A stretch of 14,905 bases of DNA from the NCBI GenBank assembly GCA_015069525.1, contig SVIK01000030.1, positions 1-14,905 on the forward strand, read 5' to 3'. The notes under the pieces are model-generated. The model ran no database searches. It was not told the DNA's origin and worked only from the letters and a program-made list of their open reading frames with translations. Position numbers and translations under genes: made by a program. This stretch comes from Clostridiales bacterium (GTDB lineage: Bacteria > Bacillota > Clostridia > Christensenellales > Borkfalkiaceae). Of the stretch, positions 7,284 to 13,822 are shown in pieces. Within the stretch, counting starts at the first letter, position 1, and each line of letters opens with the position of its first letter.

Positions 7284-8807
7284 ATGTTTAGACCGTTATG
7301 GATAAAATTGAAAGAATCTGCCGTGTCGGTTTTTCCCGTCACGCTTATCGTGCTGATTCTCTCGTTTACCCCGCTGTTTTCCCTTACTACTAAGGAAACG
7401 GTGATTTTTGCGTGCTGTGCGCTCGCTCTCGTATTTGGCATGGCTCTTTTTAACCTCGGCGCGGATATGGCAATGACGCCGATGGGCGAACACGTCGGGG
7501 CGGGCTTGCCTAAATCGGGTAAGTTCAAAACGCTACTGCTCGTTTGCTTTATTATGGGCGTGTGCGTGACCGTTGCTGAGCCTGATTTGAGCGTGCTTGC
7601 AGGACAGGTAAAAGAAGCGATTAACGGTACGGCGCTTATCATTACGATTGGCGTGGGCGTGGGCTTATTCCTCGTGCTGGGTATCTTGCGTATCGTGTTC
7701 CGTTTACACCTCTCGCATTTGATGACCTTTTTCTACCTACTCCTCTTTGCGTTTGCCTCCCTACTCGTTGAACAAGGGAAAGGCGCGTTTTTGCCCCTTG
7801 CGTTCGATTCCGGTGGGGTGACGACGGGGCCGATTACCGTGCCCTTTATTATGGCGCTCGGCGTCGGTGTTTCCGCCGCGCTTGGCGATAAGCGGGACAG
7901 AGAAAGCAGTTTCGGCTTTATTGCTCTATGTTCTATCGGGCCTATCCTTGCCGTACTCATTTTGGGCTTGGCTTCGGGCGGAGAAATTCATTACGAAATC
8001 CCCGATTACGCCGTACAAGCAGGCGCGGGGCAAATTTTCCACGAAATTGGCTTAAAGGCAAAGGAAGTGGCGATTGCTATCCTGCCTATCGTTGCATTTT
8101 TCTTTATTTTGCAATTCCTTTTCTTGAAATTGTCGAAAAAACGTATCGTGCAAATTATCGTCGGCGTGTTTTATACCTTCTTCGGGTTGGTGATTTTCCT
8201 CGCCTCCGTCACCATAGGCTTTATGCCTATCGGTTTCAAAATGGGAGAACAACTGGCTGGGCAAAGCCCTATCCTCTTGGTTGTGTTTGCTTTTGCGCTC
8301 GGTTTGACCGTCGTTTTGGCGGAACCTGCTATACACGTACTCAACCGACAGGTGGAAGGCGTCACGGGCGGGGCGGTGAAAAAGCGTTCTATGCTGATTG
8401 CCCTTTCCGTGGGCGTGGGTATCGCTATTGCCCTTTCCGTTATCCGCATTATCTTCGATTTTAGCATTTTGTATTATCTTATCCCTGGGTATTTCCTCTC
8501 TTTGGGACTTTCCTTTTTCGTGCCTAAAATTTATACGGCGATTGCGTTTGACTCCGGTGGGGTGGCAAGCGGGCCTTTGACCTCTACCTTTATCCTCCCC
8601 TTCGTCGTGGGCGTGTGTGCCGTACTCCAAGGGGAAAGCAACGTGTTATACGACGCTTTCGGGCTCGTTTCCATGGTGGCGATGACACCGCTTATTTCTA
8701 TACAATCGCTTGGTTTTAAAGCGGTTGTCACCAAGCATTTCCGTGAAAGAATCGCTATGCGACGTATCCTTGCCTCGGACGACGAACAAATTATTTCTTT
8801 CTTGTAA
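7284..8807 (+). CDS. DUF1538 family integral membrane protein (duplicated), putative transporter
   Basis: A 507-residue, very hydrophobic protein with roughly a dozen potential membrane segments. It is recognised as DUF1538 from two repeats about 248 residues apart. VAEPDLSVLAGQV (97-109) matches LAEPAIHVLNRQV (345-357), and AFDSGGVTTGP (173-183) matches AFDSGGVASGP (421-431). Such paired, conserved polar motifs inside helices are typical of transporters built by internal duplication, but the substrate is not known to me. The ATG at 7284 is chosen because GAGGAG lies 6 nt before it; the in-frame TTG at 7227 is the -35 box and lies upstream of the transcript. Two P-II-like genes follow after 12 and 15 bp, which suggests a channel or carrier gated by P-II proteins, as with AmtB-GlnK. 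The family call is good; the transport role is inference. Confidence 0.88.
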   Translation: MFRPLWIKLKESAVSVFPVTLIVLILSFTPLFSLTTKETVIFACCALALVFGMALFNLGADMAMTPMGEHVGAGLPKSGKFKTLLLVCFIMGVCVTVAEPDLSVLAGQVKEAINGTALIITIGVGVGLFLVLGILRIVFRLHLSHLMTFFYLLLFAFASLLVEQGKGAFLPLAFDSGGVTTGPITVPFIMALGVGVSAALGDKRDRESSFGFIALCSIGPILAVLILGLASGGEIHYEIPDYAVQAGAGQIFHEIGLKAKEVAIAILPIVAFFFILQFLFLKLSKKRIVQIIVGVFYTFFGLVIFLASVTIGFMPIGFKMGEQLAGQSPILLVVFAFALGLTVVLAEPAIHVLNRQVEGVTGGAVKKRSMLIALSVGVGIAIALSVIRIIFDFSILYYLIPGYFLSLGLSFFVPKIYTAIAFDSGGVASGPLTSTFILPFVVGVCAVLQGESNVLYDAFGLVSMVAMTPLISIQSLGFKAVVTKHFRERIAMRRILASDDEQIISFL

Positions 8808-8819
8808 TAGGAGGGCTAT

Positions 8820-9209
8820 ATGGGGTTGCGTAAACTGATAAAAAAATCAAAAAAAGAAAAGCCCGTTTCTTCCGATTTCAAGAAGCTGAAACTGCTTGTC
8901 ACCGTCGTCAACAGAAACAAGACGGAGTTCTTCCTCGACCTTATTTCGCACCTCGGCGCAAACTTTCAAACGAGCGTTTTGGCGCATGGCACGGCAAAAT
9001 CGGAAACGCTTTCGTTGCTCGGTTTGGAGGATTCGGATAAGAGCGTGATTTTTAGCGTGATTAGAGAGGACCTCGTCGAAGATATTTTGCATAAAATTGA
9101 CGAGTGCTTCCATAGAATACGCGGAGGAAAAGGCATTGCCTTTACTATCCCCCTCTCGTCCGTAATCGGCGTAGCTATTTACCGCTTTTTGAGCGATAAC
9201 CGCTCGTAA
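8820..9209 (+). CDS. P-II-like regulatory protein 1, with basic N-terminal extension
   Basis: A 129-residue protein with a P-II-type fold pattern. It has a KLKLLVTVVN first strand (22-31), a helix, a GTAKSETLSLLGL stretch in place of the T-loop region (57-69), a second strand KSVIFSVI (74-81), a helix, and a B-loop-like GGKGIAFTIP (102-111). Canonical P-II proteins have a longer T-loop with a uridylylated Tyr, and GDGKIFVLP in the B-loop. Here the T-loop is short with no Tyr, and the ATP-phosphate lysine position appears to be Ile106. The first 20 residues are an extra lysine-rich segment. The ATG at 8820 has a strong AGGAGGG site and lies 12 bp after the DUF1538 gene. It is probably a trimeric sensor acting on that membrane protein. 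The ligand is unknown. Confidence 0.82.
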   Translation: MGLRKLIKKSKKEKPVSSDFKKLKLLVTVVNRNKTEFFLDLISHLGANFQTSVLAHGTAKSETLSLLGLEDSDKSVIFSVIREDLVEDILHKIDECFHRIRGGKGIAFTIPLSSVIGVAIYRFLSDNRS

Positions 9210-9224
9210 TAAAGGAGAAAAAAT

Positions 9225-9554
9225 ATGATGGAATTTCAACACGAAGCTATTTTTTGTATTGTAAACGACGGATACAGCGACGCCGTAATGGAAGTGGCGA
9301 AAAAGCACGGAGCAAGGGGCGGTACCGTTATCAGCGCGCGCGGAACGGCAACGAAGGACGCGGAAAAGTTCTTCGGGATTACCGTGCAACCTGAAAAGGA
9401 AATCGTGATGATTTTAGTCCCCTCCCAACACAAAGACGATATCTTACACGCCCTTTATAAGGAAGTGGGCTTGGACAGCGCAGGACAAGGCATTGCCTTT
9501 GCCTTGCCCGTGGATAACGTCGTGGGAATTGCACAAACGAAAGACGAAGCATAA
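9225..9554 (+). CDS. P-II-like regulatory protein 2
   Basis: A 109-residue member of the P-II superfamily, of a type annotated in many Clostridia as P-II family nitrogen regulator. It has HEAIFCIVNDGYSDAVMEVA (6-25) as strand plus helix, then GGTVISARGTATKDAEKFFG (32-51) as the short T-loop region, VQPEKEIVMILVP (54-66), and GQGIAFALPVDNVVGI (87-102) as the B-loop and last strand. The usual B-loop GDGK is replaced by GQGI, so the nucleotide site is not canonical, and there is no T-loop Tyr. It is clearly different from the P-II-like protein just upstream (15 bp gap), so the two could form separate homotrimers or mixed trimers. RBS AAAGGAG; ATG at 9225, or possibly 9228. It is the last gene of the operon, directly followed by a terminator. 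Confidence 0.88.
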   Translation: MMEFQHEAIFCIVNDGYSDAVMEVAKKHGARGGTVISARGTATKDAEKFFGITVQPEKEIVMILVPSQHKDDILHALYKEVGLDSAGQGIAFALPVDNVVGIAQTKDEA

Positions 9555-9588
9555 AAAACGGCTTGACGAATTCCGTCAAGCCGTTTTT
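9554..9588. terminator. Strong, potentially bidirectional terminator after the P-II operon
   Basis: A perfect 15-bp stem AAAAACGGCTTGACG (9554-9568) / CGTCAAGCCGTTTTT (9574-9588) with a 5-nt loop. It starts within the stop codon of the second P-II-like gene. A and T runs on both flanks let it act for the operon on the plus strand and as a backstop for hppA on the minus strand. Confidence 0.92.
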
Positions 9589-9608
9589 AAACCACATTTC
9601 TACAAACG

Positions 9609-9640
9609 AAAGCGGACGCAGTTGCGTCCGCTTCTTTTTT
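9609..9640. terminator. Second hairpin terminator between convergent operons
   Basis: AGCGGACGC (9611-9619) pairs with GCGTCCGCT (9624-9632) around an AGTT tetraloop. TTCTTTTTT follows on the plus strand, so it is a good plus-strand terminator. On the minus strand, 21 bp beyond the hppA stop, the hairpin is followed by the weaker TTCGTTTGT. It probably acts with the previous hairpin to separate the convergent transcripts. Confidence 0.8.
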
Positions 9641-9652
9641 ATCGTTTTTAAA

Positions 9653-11815
9653 TTACAACCAGCCGAGAAGATTGAAGTTGGCAAATACCGCTACGCAAAC
9701 CAAGGAAACGGTGCTCATAATCTTAATTAAGATATCGAGCGACGGCCCGACCGTATCTTTGAGCGGGTCGCCCACCGTATCGCCTACGACCGCTGCATCG
9801 TGCGTGGGCGTGCCTTTGCCTGCGCCCAATACGCCACCAGCTTCGATAAACTTCTTCGCGTTATCCCATGCGCCACCTGCATTGCCCGTGAAAATTGCGA
9901 GCATGATAGCCGACAGCGTAGAGCCGATTAAGACACCGCCAACGAATTGCGGGCCGAACAGCAAACCGCTGATTACGGGGAAGAGCAACGCCACCATAGC
10001 GGGCACTATCATTTCTTTCAACGCGCCTTGCGAAGAAATCGTAATGCAACGTTTATAATCGGGACGTGTCGTACCTTCTAACAGACCTGGAATTTCTTTG
10101 AACTGACGTCTAACTTCGCCCACCATGCTTCTCGCGGCTTTTGCCACCGAGTTGATAAGCATACCGCTAAACAAGAACGGAAGCGCCGTGCCGACAATTG
10201 CGCCGACGAGTACCGTATGCGTGATAATATTCAACAACAAGTCCGTTTGGAAAGAATACAAATAACTACTCATCATCGAAATGGTAGCGAGCGCCGCCGA
10301 GCCGATTGCAAAACCTTTACCAATCGCCGCCGTCGTGTTGCCTACGCTATCCAATTTATCGGTAATGTCTCTTACTTCTTTATCCAATCCGCTCATTTCC
10401 GCGATACCGCCCGCGTTGTCGCTAATAGGGCCATACGAGTCTACGGAAACGGTGGTAGCAACGAAGCAAAGCATGCCCATCGCCCCGCAACCGACGCCGA
10501 ACATTCCGCCGATGAGATAACAACCGAAGATTGCCGCACCCAAGCAAATAACGGGAAGCATACAGGAAATCATACCCGTTGCCATACCTTGCGTAATCGT
10601 AAGCGCAGGGCCTTCTTGGCTCGCTTTCGCTATTTTCTTCGTGGGTTTAAAATCGTAGCTTGTATAATATTCGGAAATAATACCGATAACGATACCACAA
10701 ACGATACCTACCGCTGCGGAAATCCAAGGGCTTAAATACCCCGCCTTAAAACCTGCCTCCGCAATTTGTTCTTTCGCTTCCCCTCTAAAAAAGAAGAAAC
10801 AAAGCAAAAATCCGAATATAATCGCAAGCCCAGCCGATATCCACGTGGCTAGATTTAGTTCGGTATGCGGATTATCGGAAAGCTTTCTCTTAATCAACGG
10901 AAAAGCAATACCGAGCACGCAAGAAATCAAACCGATGCCTGCAAACAAGATGGGGAACAATACCATCTTAGAATACAACGACGTAGAAGAGAACTTTGCG
11001 CTATGCGTGAACAACTCGATTGCCAAAATCGCACACGAGAGTATCGAACCTACGTAGCTTTCCAAAAGGTCTGCGCCCAAGCCTGCTACGTCACCCACGT
11101 TATCGCCTACGTTATCTGCAATCGTCGCCGGATTTCTGGGGTCGTCTTCGGGAATATGCGCCTCCGTCTTACCTACGAGGTCTGCGCCCATGTCCGCCGC
11201 TTTCGTGTAAATACCGCCACCTACACGGCTGAACATTGCAATAACCGAACAACCGAGCGCATAGCCCGACAAAATCAAAGACAAACTATACGGTTGTTTG
11301 GTAATAAAGTTGACCTTCGTCGTCACCGTGCTTGCGCTAGTCACGTTCAACATGCCCATGCCCACGCCGAAAATAAGATATACGATGATGATACCCAAAA
11401 GCGCAAACCCTGCCACGCAAAGCCCCATAACCGAACCGCCACGGAAGGCTACTTTTAACGTTTTACCCGTGTTTCTCGTTTCGTTTGCCATATTGGCAAC
11501 GCGGACGTTTGCGTACGTCGCTATTTTCATCCCGACGAGCCCTGCAAGCGCGCTCATCACAGCGCCGATAACGAACGCTACGCCCGTTTCCCACGCGATA
11601 ACAAGCCCTAACACGACGGCTATACAACTACCGATAATCGCAACGATTTTATATTCGTAGCGGATAAAGGCAGAAGCGCCCTCTCGAATTGCCCCTGCAA
11701 TTTCTTGCATACGTTCGTTTCCCTCTTTCAATTTCTTGACAAGATAGAAATTAAGTACGGCAAAAGAAACGGCAAGGACGACAGCAAATACTACGATTAG
11801 TATTAACCAATTCAT
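9653..11815 (-). CDS. hppA: Membrane-bound pyrophosphatase, K+-dependent type, probable Na+ pump
   Basis: Hydrolyses cytoplasmic pyrophosphate and uses the energy to pump Na+ and/or H+ out across the membrane. At 720 residues with about 16 membrane helices it has the family's size. The PPi site is visible as ADMGADLVGKTE (207-218), the Asp-rich run through DDPRNPATIADNVGDNVGD (224-242), YGPISDNAGGIAE (461-473), and the C-terminal THDAAVVGDTVGDPLKDT. GNTTAAIG (492-499) has Ala and Gly where K+-independent enzymes have Lys and Thr, so it should be K+-dependent. E252 in DLLESY occupies the helix-6 position seen in Na+-pumping enzymes, which together suggests a Na+ or Na+/H+ pump. Start: the ATG at 11815 has GGGGAGGAATAGGT before it; an in-frame ATG at 11845 lies inside a 5' hairpin and lacks a ribosome site. 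It is monocistronic. Confidence 0.97.
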   Translation of the reverse strand: MNWLILIVVFAVVLAVSFAVLNFYLVKKLKEGNERMQEIAGAIREGASAFIRYEYKIVAIIGSCIAVVLGLVIAWETGVAFVIGAVMSALAGLVGMKIATYANVRVANMANETRNTGKTLKVAFRGGSVMGLCVAGFALLGIIIVYLIFGVGMGMLNVTSASTVTTKVNFITKQPYSLSLILSGYALGCSVIAMFSRVGGGIYTKAADMGADLVGKTEAHIPEDDPRNPATIADNVGDNVGDVAGLGADLLESYVGSILSCAILAIELFTHSAKFSSTSLYSKMVLFPILFAGIGLISCVLGIAFPLIKRKLSDNPHTELNLATWISAGLAIIFGFLLCFFFFRGEAKEQIAEAGFKAGYLSPWISAAVGIVCGIVIGIISEYYTSYDFKPTKKIAKASQEGPALTITQGMATGMISCMLPVICLGAAIFGCYLIGGMFGVGCGAMGMLCFVATTVSVDSYGPISDNAGGIAEMSGLDKEVRDITDKLDSVGNTTAAIGKGFAIGSAALATISMMSSYLYSFQTDLLLNIITHTVLVGAIVGTALPFLFSGMLINSVAKAARSMVGEVRRQFKEIPGLLEGTTRPDYKRCITISSQGALKEMIVPAMVALLFPVISGLLFGPQFVGGVLIGSTLSAIMLAIFTGNAGGAWDNAKKFIEAGGVLGAGKGTPTHDAAVVGDTVGDPLKDTVGPSLDILIKIMSTVSLVCVAVFANFNLLGWL

Positions 11816-11829
11816 ACCTATTCCTCCCC

Positions 11830-11846
11830 AATGTGCAAAGCACATT
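11830..11846 (-). other. 5' UTR hairpin next to the hppA ribosome site
   Basis: A perfect inverted repeat, AATGTGC-AAA-GCACATT, lies between the predicted transcription start (about 11852) and the GGGGAGG ribosome site, which starts directly after it. It would form at the very 5' end of the mRNA. It could stabilise the message or serve as a protein site. No effect can be proved from the sequence. Confidence 0.6.
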
Positions 11847-11858
11847 TATTTTGTAAAA

Positions 11859-11887
11859 ATTATATCACGCATACACGCGTGTGTCAA
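11859..11887 (-). promoter_or_regulatory. hppA promoter (perfect consensus)
   Basis: On the minus strand TTGACA (11887-11882), exactly 17 bp, then TATAAT (11864-11859). Both hexamers and the spacing match the sigma-70/sigma-A consensus, so strong expression is expected. The start is near 11852, with a leader of about 37 nt. Confidence 0.92.
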
Positions 11888-11919
11888 TACTCCTTGAAAA
11901 ATTTATCCGCCCTTTCCTT

Positions 11920-11955
11920 AAAAAAATATTCCCGTTCCTCAACGGCGGGAATATT
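11920..11955 (-). terminator. queH terminator overlapping its last codons
   Basis: On the minus strand AATATTCCCG (11955-11946) pairs with CGGGAATATT (11934-11925), followed by a run of T residues. The 5' arm lies inside the last codons of queH and the stop codon is in the loop. It separates queH from the hppA promoter just downstream. Confidence 0.88.
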
Positions 11956-12526
11956 TACAACCGCAAAAATCTTGCCTATATAATTGGTGCTTTGCAGAAA
12001 GCTCTATCGAGCGGGGATATCCGCCCTTTTTCTTGAAATCGCTGGGTAAAAACGCTACGCCGTGTTTTTCGCCCGCTTTTTGTCCGAGCTCGTTTAACCA
12101 ATCCGCATTTTTATGCGGGCTTAACGTCAGCGTCGTGCAAAACCAAGGGAAACCGTGCGCTTTTGCGAGCTTCGCCGTCTTTTCTAAACGTAAATTATAG
12201 CAAAGATAACAACGACTCCCGCGCTCCGGCTCGTTTTCCAAGCCTTGGGCTATCCGTTCGAACGCTTCTTTGTCGTAATCGCAATCGAGAAAGTCTGCCC
12301 AGCCCGTTTCCTCTAAAAAGCGGATTTGCTCCGCTTTGCGTTTTGCGTACTCGCTATCCTCGTCGATGTTGGGATTATAATAGAGCACGGTGACGGAAAA
12401 ATGTTCTTTTAACCGTTCCAAACACGCGGAAGAACAGGGCGCGCAACAGCTGTGCAAAAGCAGTTTCGTGCCCTTGGGCGTGCTCTCGATTATTTTTTGC
12501 ATTTCTTGTTCATAATTGCGTTTCAT
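11939..12526 (-). CDS. queH: Epoxyqueuosine reductase QueH
   Basis: QueH (formerly DUF208) reduces epoxyqueuosine to queuosine at position 34 of GUN-anticodon tRNAs, replacing the unrelated QueG. The 195-residue protein has the paired N-terminal cysteines in HSCCAPCSS (25-33), CYLC (106-109) and CGC (188-190), which supply metal and Fe-S ligands, and YNPNI (50-54). The ATG at 12526 gives an N-terminus (KRNYEQEMQKII) of the usual clostridial type. An upstream in-frame ATG at 12652 would cross the promoter and the divergent gene and is rejected. The -10 box ends 6 bp before the chosen ATG, so the mRNA is probably leaderless. A fallback start is Met9 at 12502, but only a poor ribosome-site match precedes it. 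No other queuosine genes are visible here. Confidence 0.93.
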   Translation of the reverse strand: MKRNYEQEMQKIIESTPKGTKLLLHSCCAPCSSACLERLKEHFSVTVLYYNPNIDEDSEYAKRKAEQIRFLEETGWADFLDCDYDKEAFERIAQGLENEPERGSRCYLCYNLRLEKTAKLAKAHGFPWFCTTLTLSPHKNADWLNELGQKAGEKHGVAFLPSDFKKKGGYPRSIELSAKHQLYRQDFCGCKYSRR

Positions 12527-12532
12527 ATCTAT

Positions 12533-12562
12533 ATTATACCCCTTATCACGGGTTTTTGTCAA
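12533..12562 (-). promoter_or_regulatory. queH promoter
   Basis: On the minus strand TTGACA (12562-12557), an 18-bp spacer and TATAAT (12538-12533). The -10 ends 6 bp before the queH ATG, placing the predicted start at or within a base or two of the start codon. Confidence 0.82.
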
Positions 12563-12612
12563 CGCTTGGCTGACAAGCTTTTTCGCTTTTTTATATTTTT
12601 CCCACCACCGCC

Positions 12613-12640
12613 TTGACAAAAACGGAAAAATCTTTATAAT
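12613..12640 (+). promoter_or_regulatory. Promoter of the rlmL-like gene
   Basis: TTGACA (12613-12618), a 16-bp spacer and TATAAT (12635-12640). Only AAAATT separates the -10 from the ATG at 12647, so the transcript should start at about the A of the start codon. It is divergent from the queH promoter, with 50 bp between the two -35 boxes. Confidence 0.82.
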
Positions 12641-12646
12641 AAAATT

Positions 12647-13810
12647 ATGCAATTATTGATTCCCGTCGCGTTCGGACAAGAACAGACGACCAAACGACAA
12701 CTTTTTTCCCTTGGCTTTGATAAAGCGCCCGCTGAAAACGGACGCATTTTGGTGCACGGGGATTGGGATACGGTGGCAAAACTCAACGTCACCTTGCGTA
12801 GTGCGGAACGGGTGCTTATACAGCTTGATAAATTCCCCGCTAAAACGTTCGACGAGCTGTACGAGGGCGTTTACAGCCTACCTTGGGAAGAATATCTCAC
12901 CCTCGAATCGAAAATTCTTATGGACGGAAAAAGTGTGCAAAGCGCGCTCGGCGCGATTAAAGCGTTGGGAGGCGTGGCGAAAAAGGCGATTATTTGCAGG
13001 CTTGCCGACAAGATAAAAACGGGCAGAAAAACGTTTACGGAAACGGGCGCAAGAACGATTGTCGGCGTGTCCCTTTTTAAGGACGAGGCGACGATTACCA
13101 TAGATACCTCGGGCGAAGGCTTGCACAAGCGTGGGTACCGCTCGCTTGCCTACTCCGCTCCGTTGAAAGAAACGCTTGCTTCGGGGATTATCGACGAAAG
13201 CTTTTATAACCCTGAAAAGGACGAGGGAAAACCGTTCGCCGATTTGTTTTGCGGAAGCGGAACGCTCCCTATCGAGGCGACGATGAAGGCGCTGAATATG
13301 GCGCCCAACTGCAATCGACCCTTTGATTTCGAGCATTGGGCGTGTGCGCCAAACGGCATAGCCAATCGGGCAAGGGAAGAGGCAAAAGATAAGATACGCT
13401 GGCAGGCAAAGCCGTGTGTTTTCGGGGGTGATATCAATCCCGAAGCCATTTCTATCGCCAAATACCACGCCAAAAGGGCGGGCGTGGATAAGTATATCCG
13501 CTTTGCCGTGGCAGACGCAAGGAATTTTAAAAGCGAACTAAAATACGGCGTGCTCATTTCCAATCCCCCGTACGGGGAACGCTTATCGAACGATAAGGAC
13601 GTGCAAAAATTGATGCGGGAGTTTGGAAACACTTTTCGGGCTCTCCCCGATTGGAACGCGTATATTCTCACTTCGTTGCCCGAATTCGAGCGGTGGTTCG
13701 GAAAGAGCGCAAGCAAAAAGAAAAAATTGTACAACGCAAACCTGCTTTGCGGGTTATATTCGTATTTTGGCAGACCGCCCAAAGCGGACGACAAAAAGGA
13801 CGAACGATAA
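12647..13810 (+). CDS. THUMP-domain class I SAM-dependent RNA methyltransferase (RlmL/YpsC type)
   Basis: Predicted to methylate guanine N2 in 23S rRNA, the activity of the RlmL N-terminal half (m2G2445); the exact site is inferred from the family. The 387 residues comprise an N-terminal ferredoxin-like region plus THUMP domain (about 1-155), then HKRGYR (160-165), and a Rossmann methyltransferase with SAM motif DLFCGSGTLPIEA (199-211), the acidic residue in GGDINPEA (260-267), and the N6/N2-type catalytic motif SNPPYGERL (305-313). The length matches stand-alone YpsC proteins, not the fused RlmKL. The first residues (MQLLIPVAFGQE) match the family N-terminus, so the start is secure even though no Shine-Dalgarno precedes it. 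It heads an operon with the membrane protein gene 12 bp downstream. Confidence 0.93.
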   Translation: MQLLIPVAFGQEQTTKRQLFSLGFDKAPAENGRILVHGDWDTVAKLNVTLRSAERVLIQLDKFPAKTFDELYEGVYSLPWEEYLTLESKILMDGKSVQSALGAIKALGGVAKKAIICRLADKIKTGRKTFTETGARTIVGVSLFKDEATITIDTSGEGLHKRGYRSLAYSAPLKETLASGIIDESFYNPEKDEGKPFADLFCGSGTLPIEATMKALNMAPNCNRPFDFEHWACAPNGIANRAREEAKDKIRWQAKPCVFGGDINPEAISIAKYHAKRAGVDKYIRFAVADARNFKSELKYGVLISNPPYGERLSNDKDVQKLMREFGNTFRALPDWNAYILTSLPEFERWFGKSASKKKKLYNANLLCGLYSYFGRPPKADDKKDER

Positions 13811-13822
13811 AGGAATAAAATT

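Noticed and set aside
11816..11845. hppA start at ATG 11845.
   Set aside because: That ATG is in a hairpin arm a few bases from the predicted transcription start with no ribosome site, while ATG 11815 has GGGGAGG.
12564..12590. Hairpin GCTTG/CAAGC followed by T-runs in the queH-methyltransferase gap, resembling a plus-strand terminator.
   Set aside because: The stem is only 5 bp, it lies in divergent promoter DNA, and no plus-strand transcript enters it.
12527..12652. Upstream extension of queH to an ATG at 12652.
   Set aside because: It would start upstream of the queH promoter and overlap the start of the divergent methyltransferase gene; the extra residues do not belong to the QueH family.
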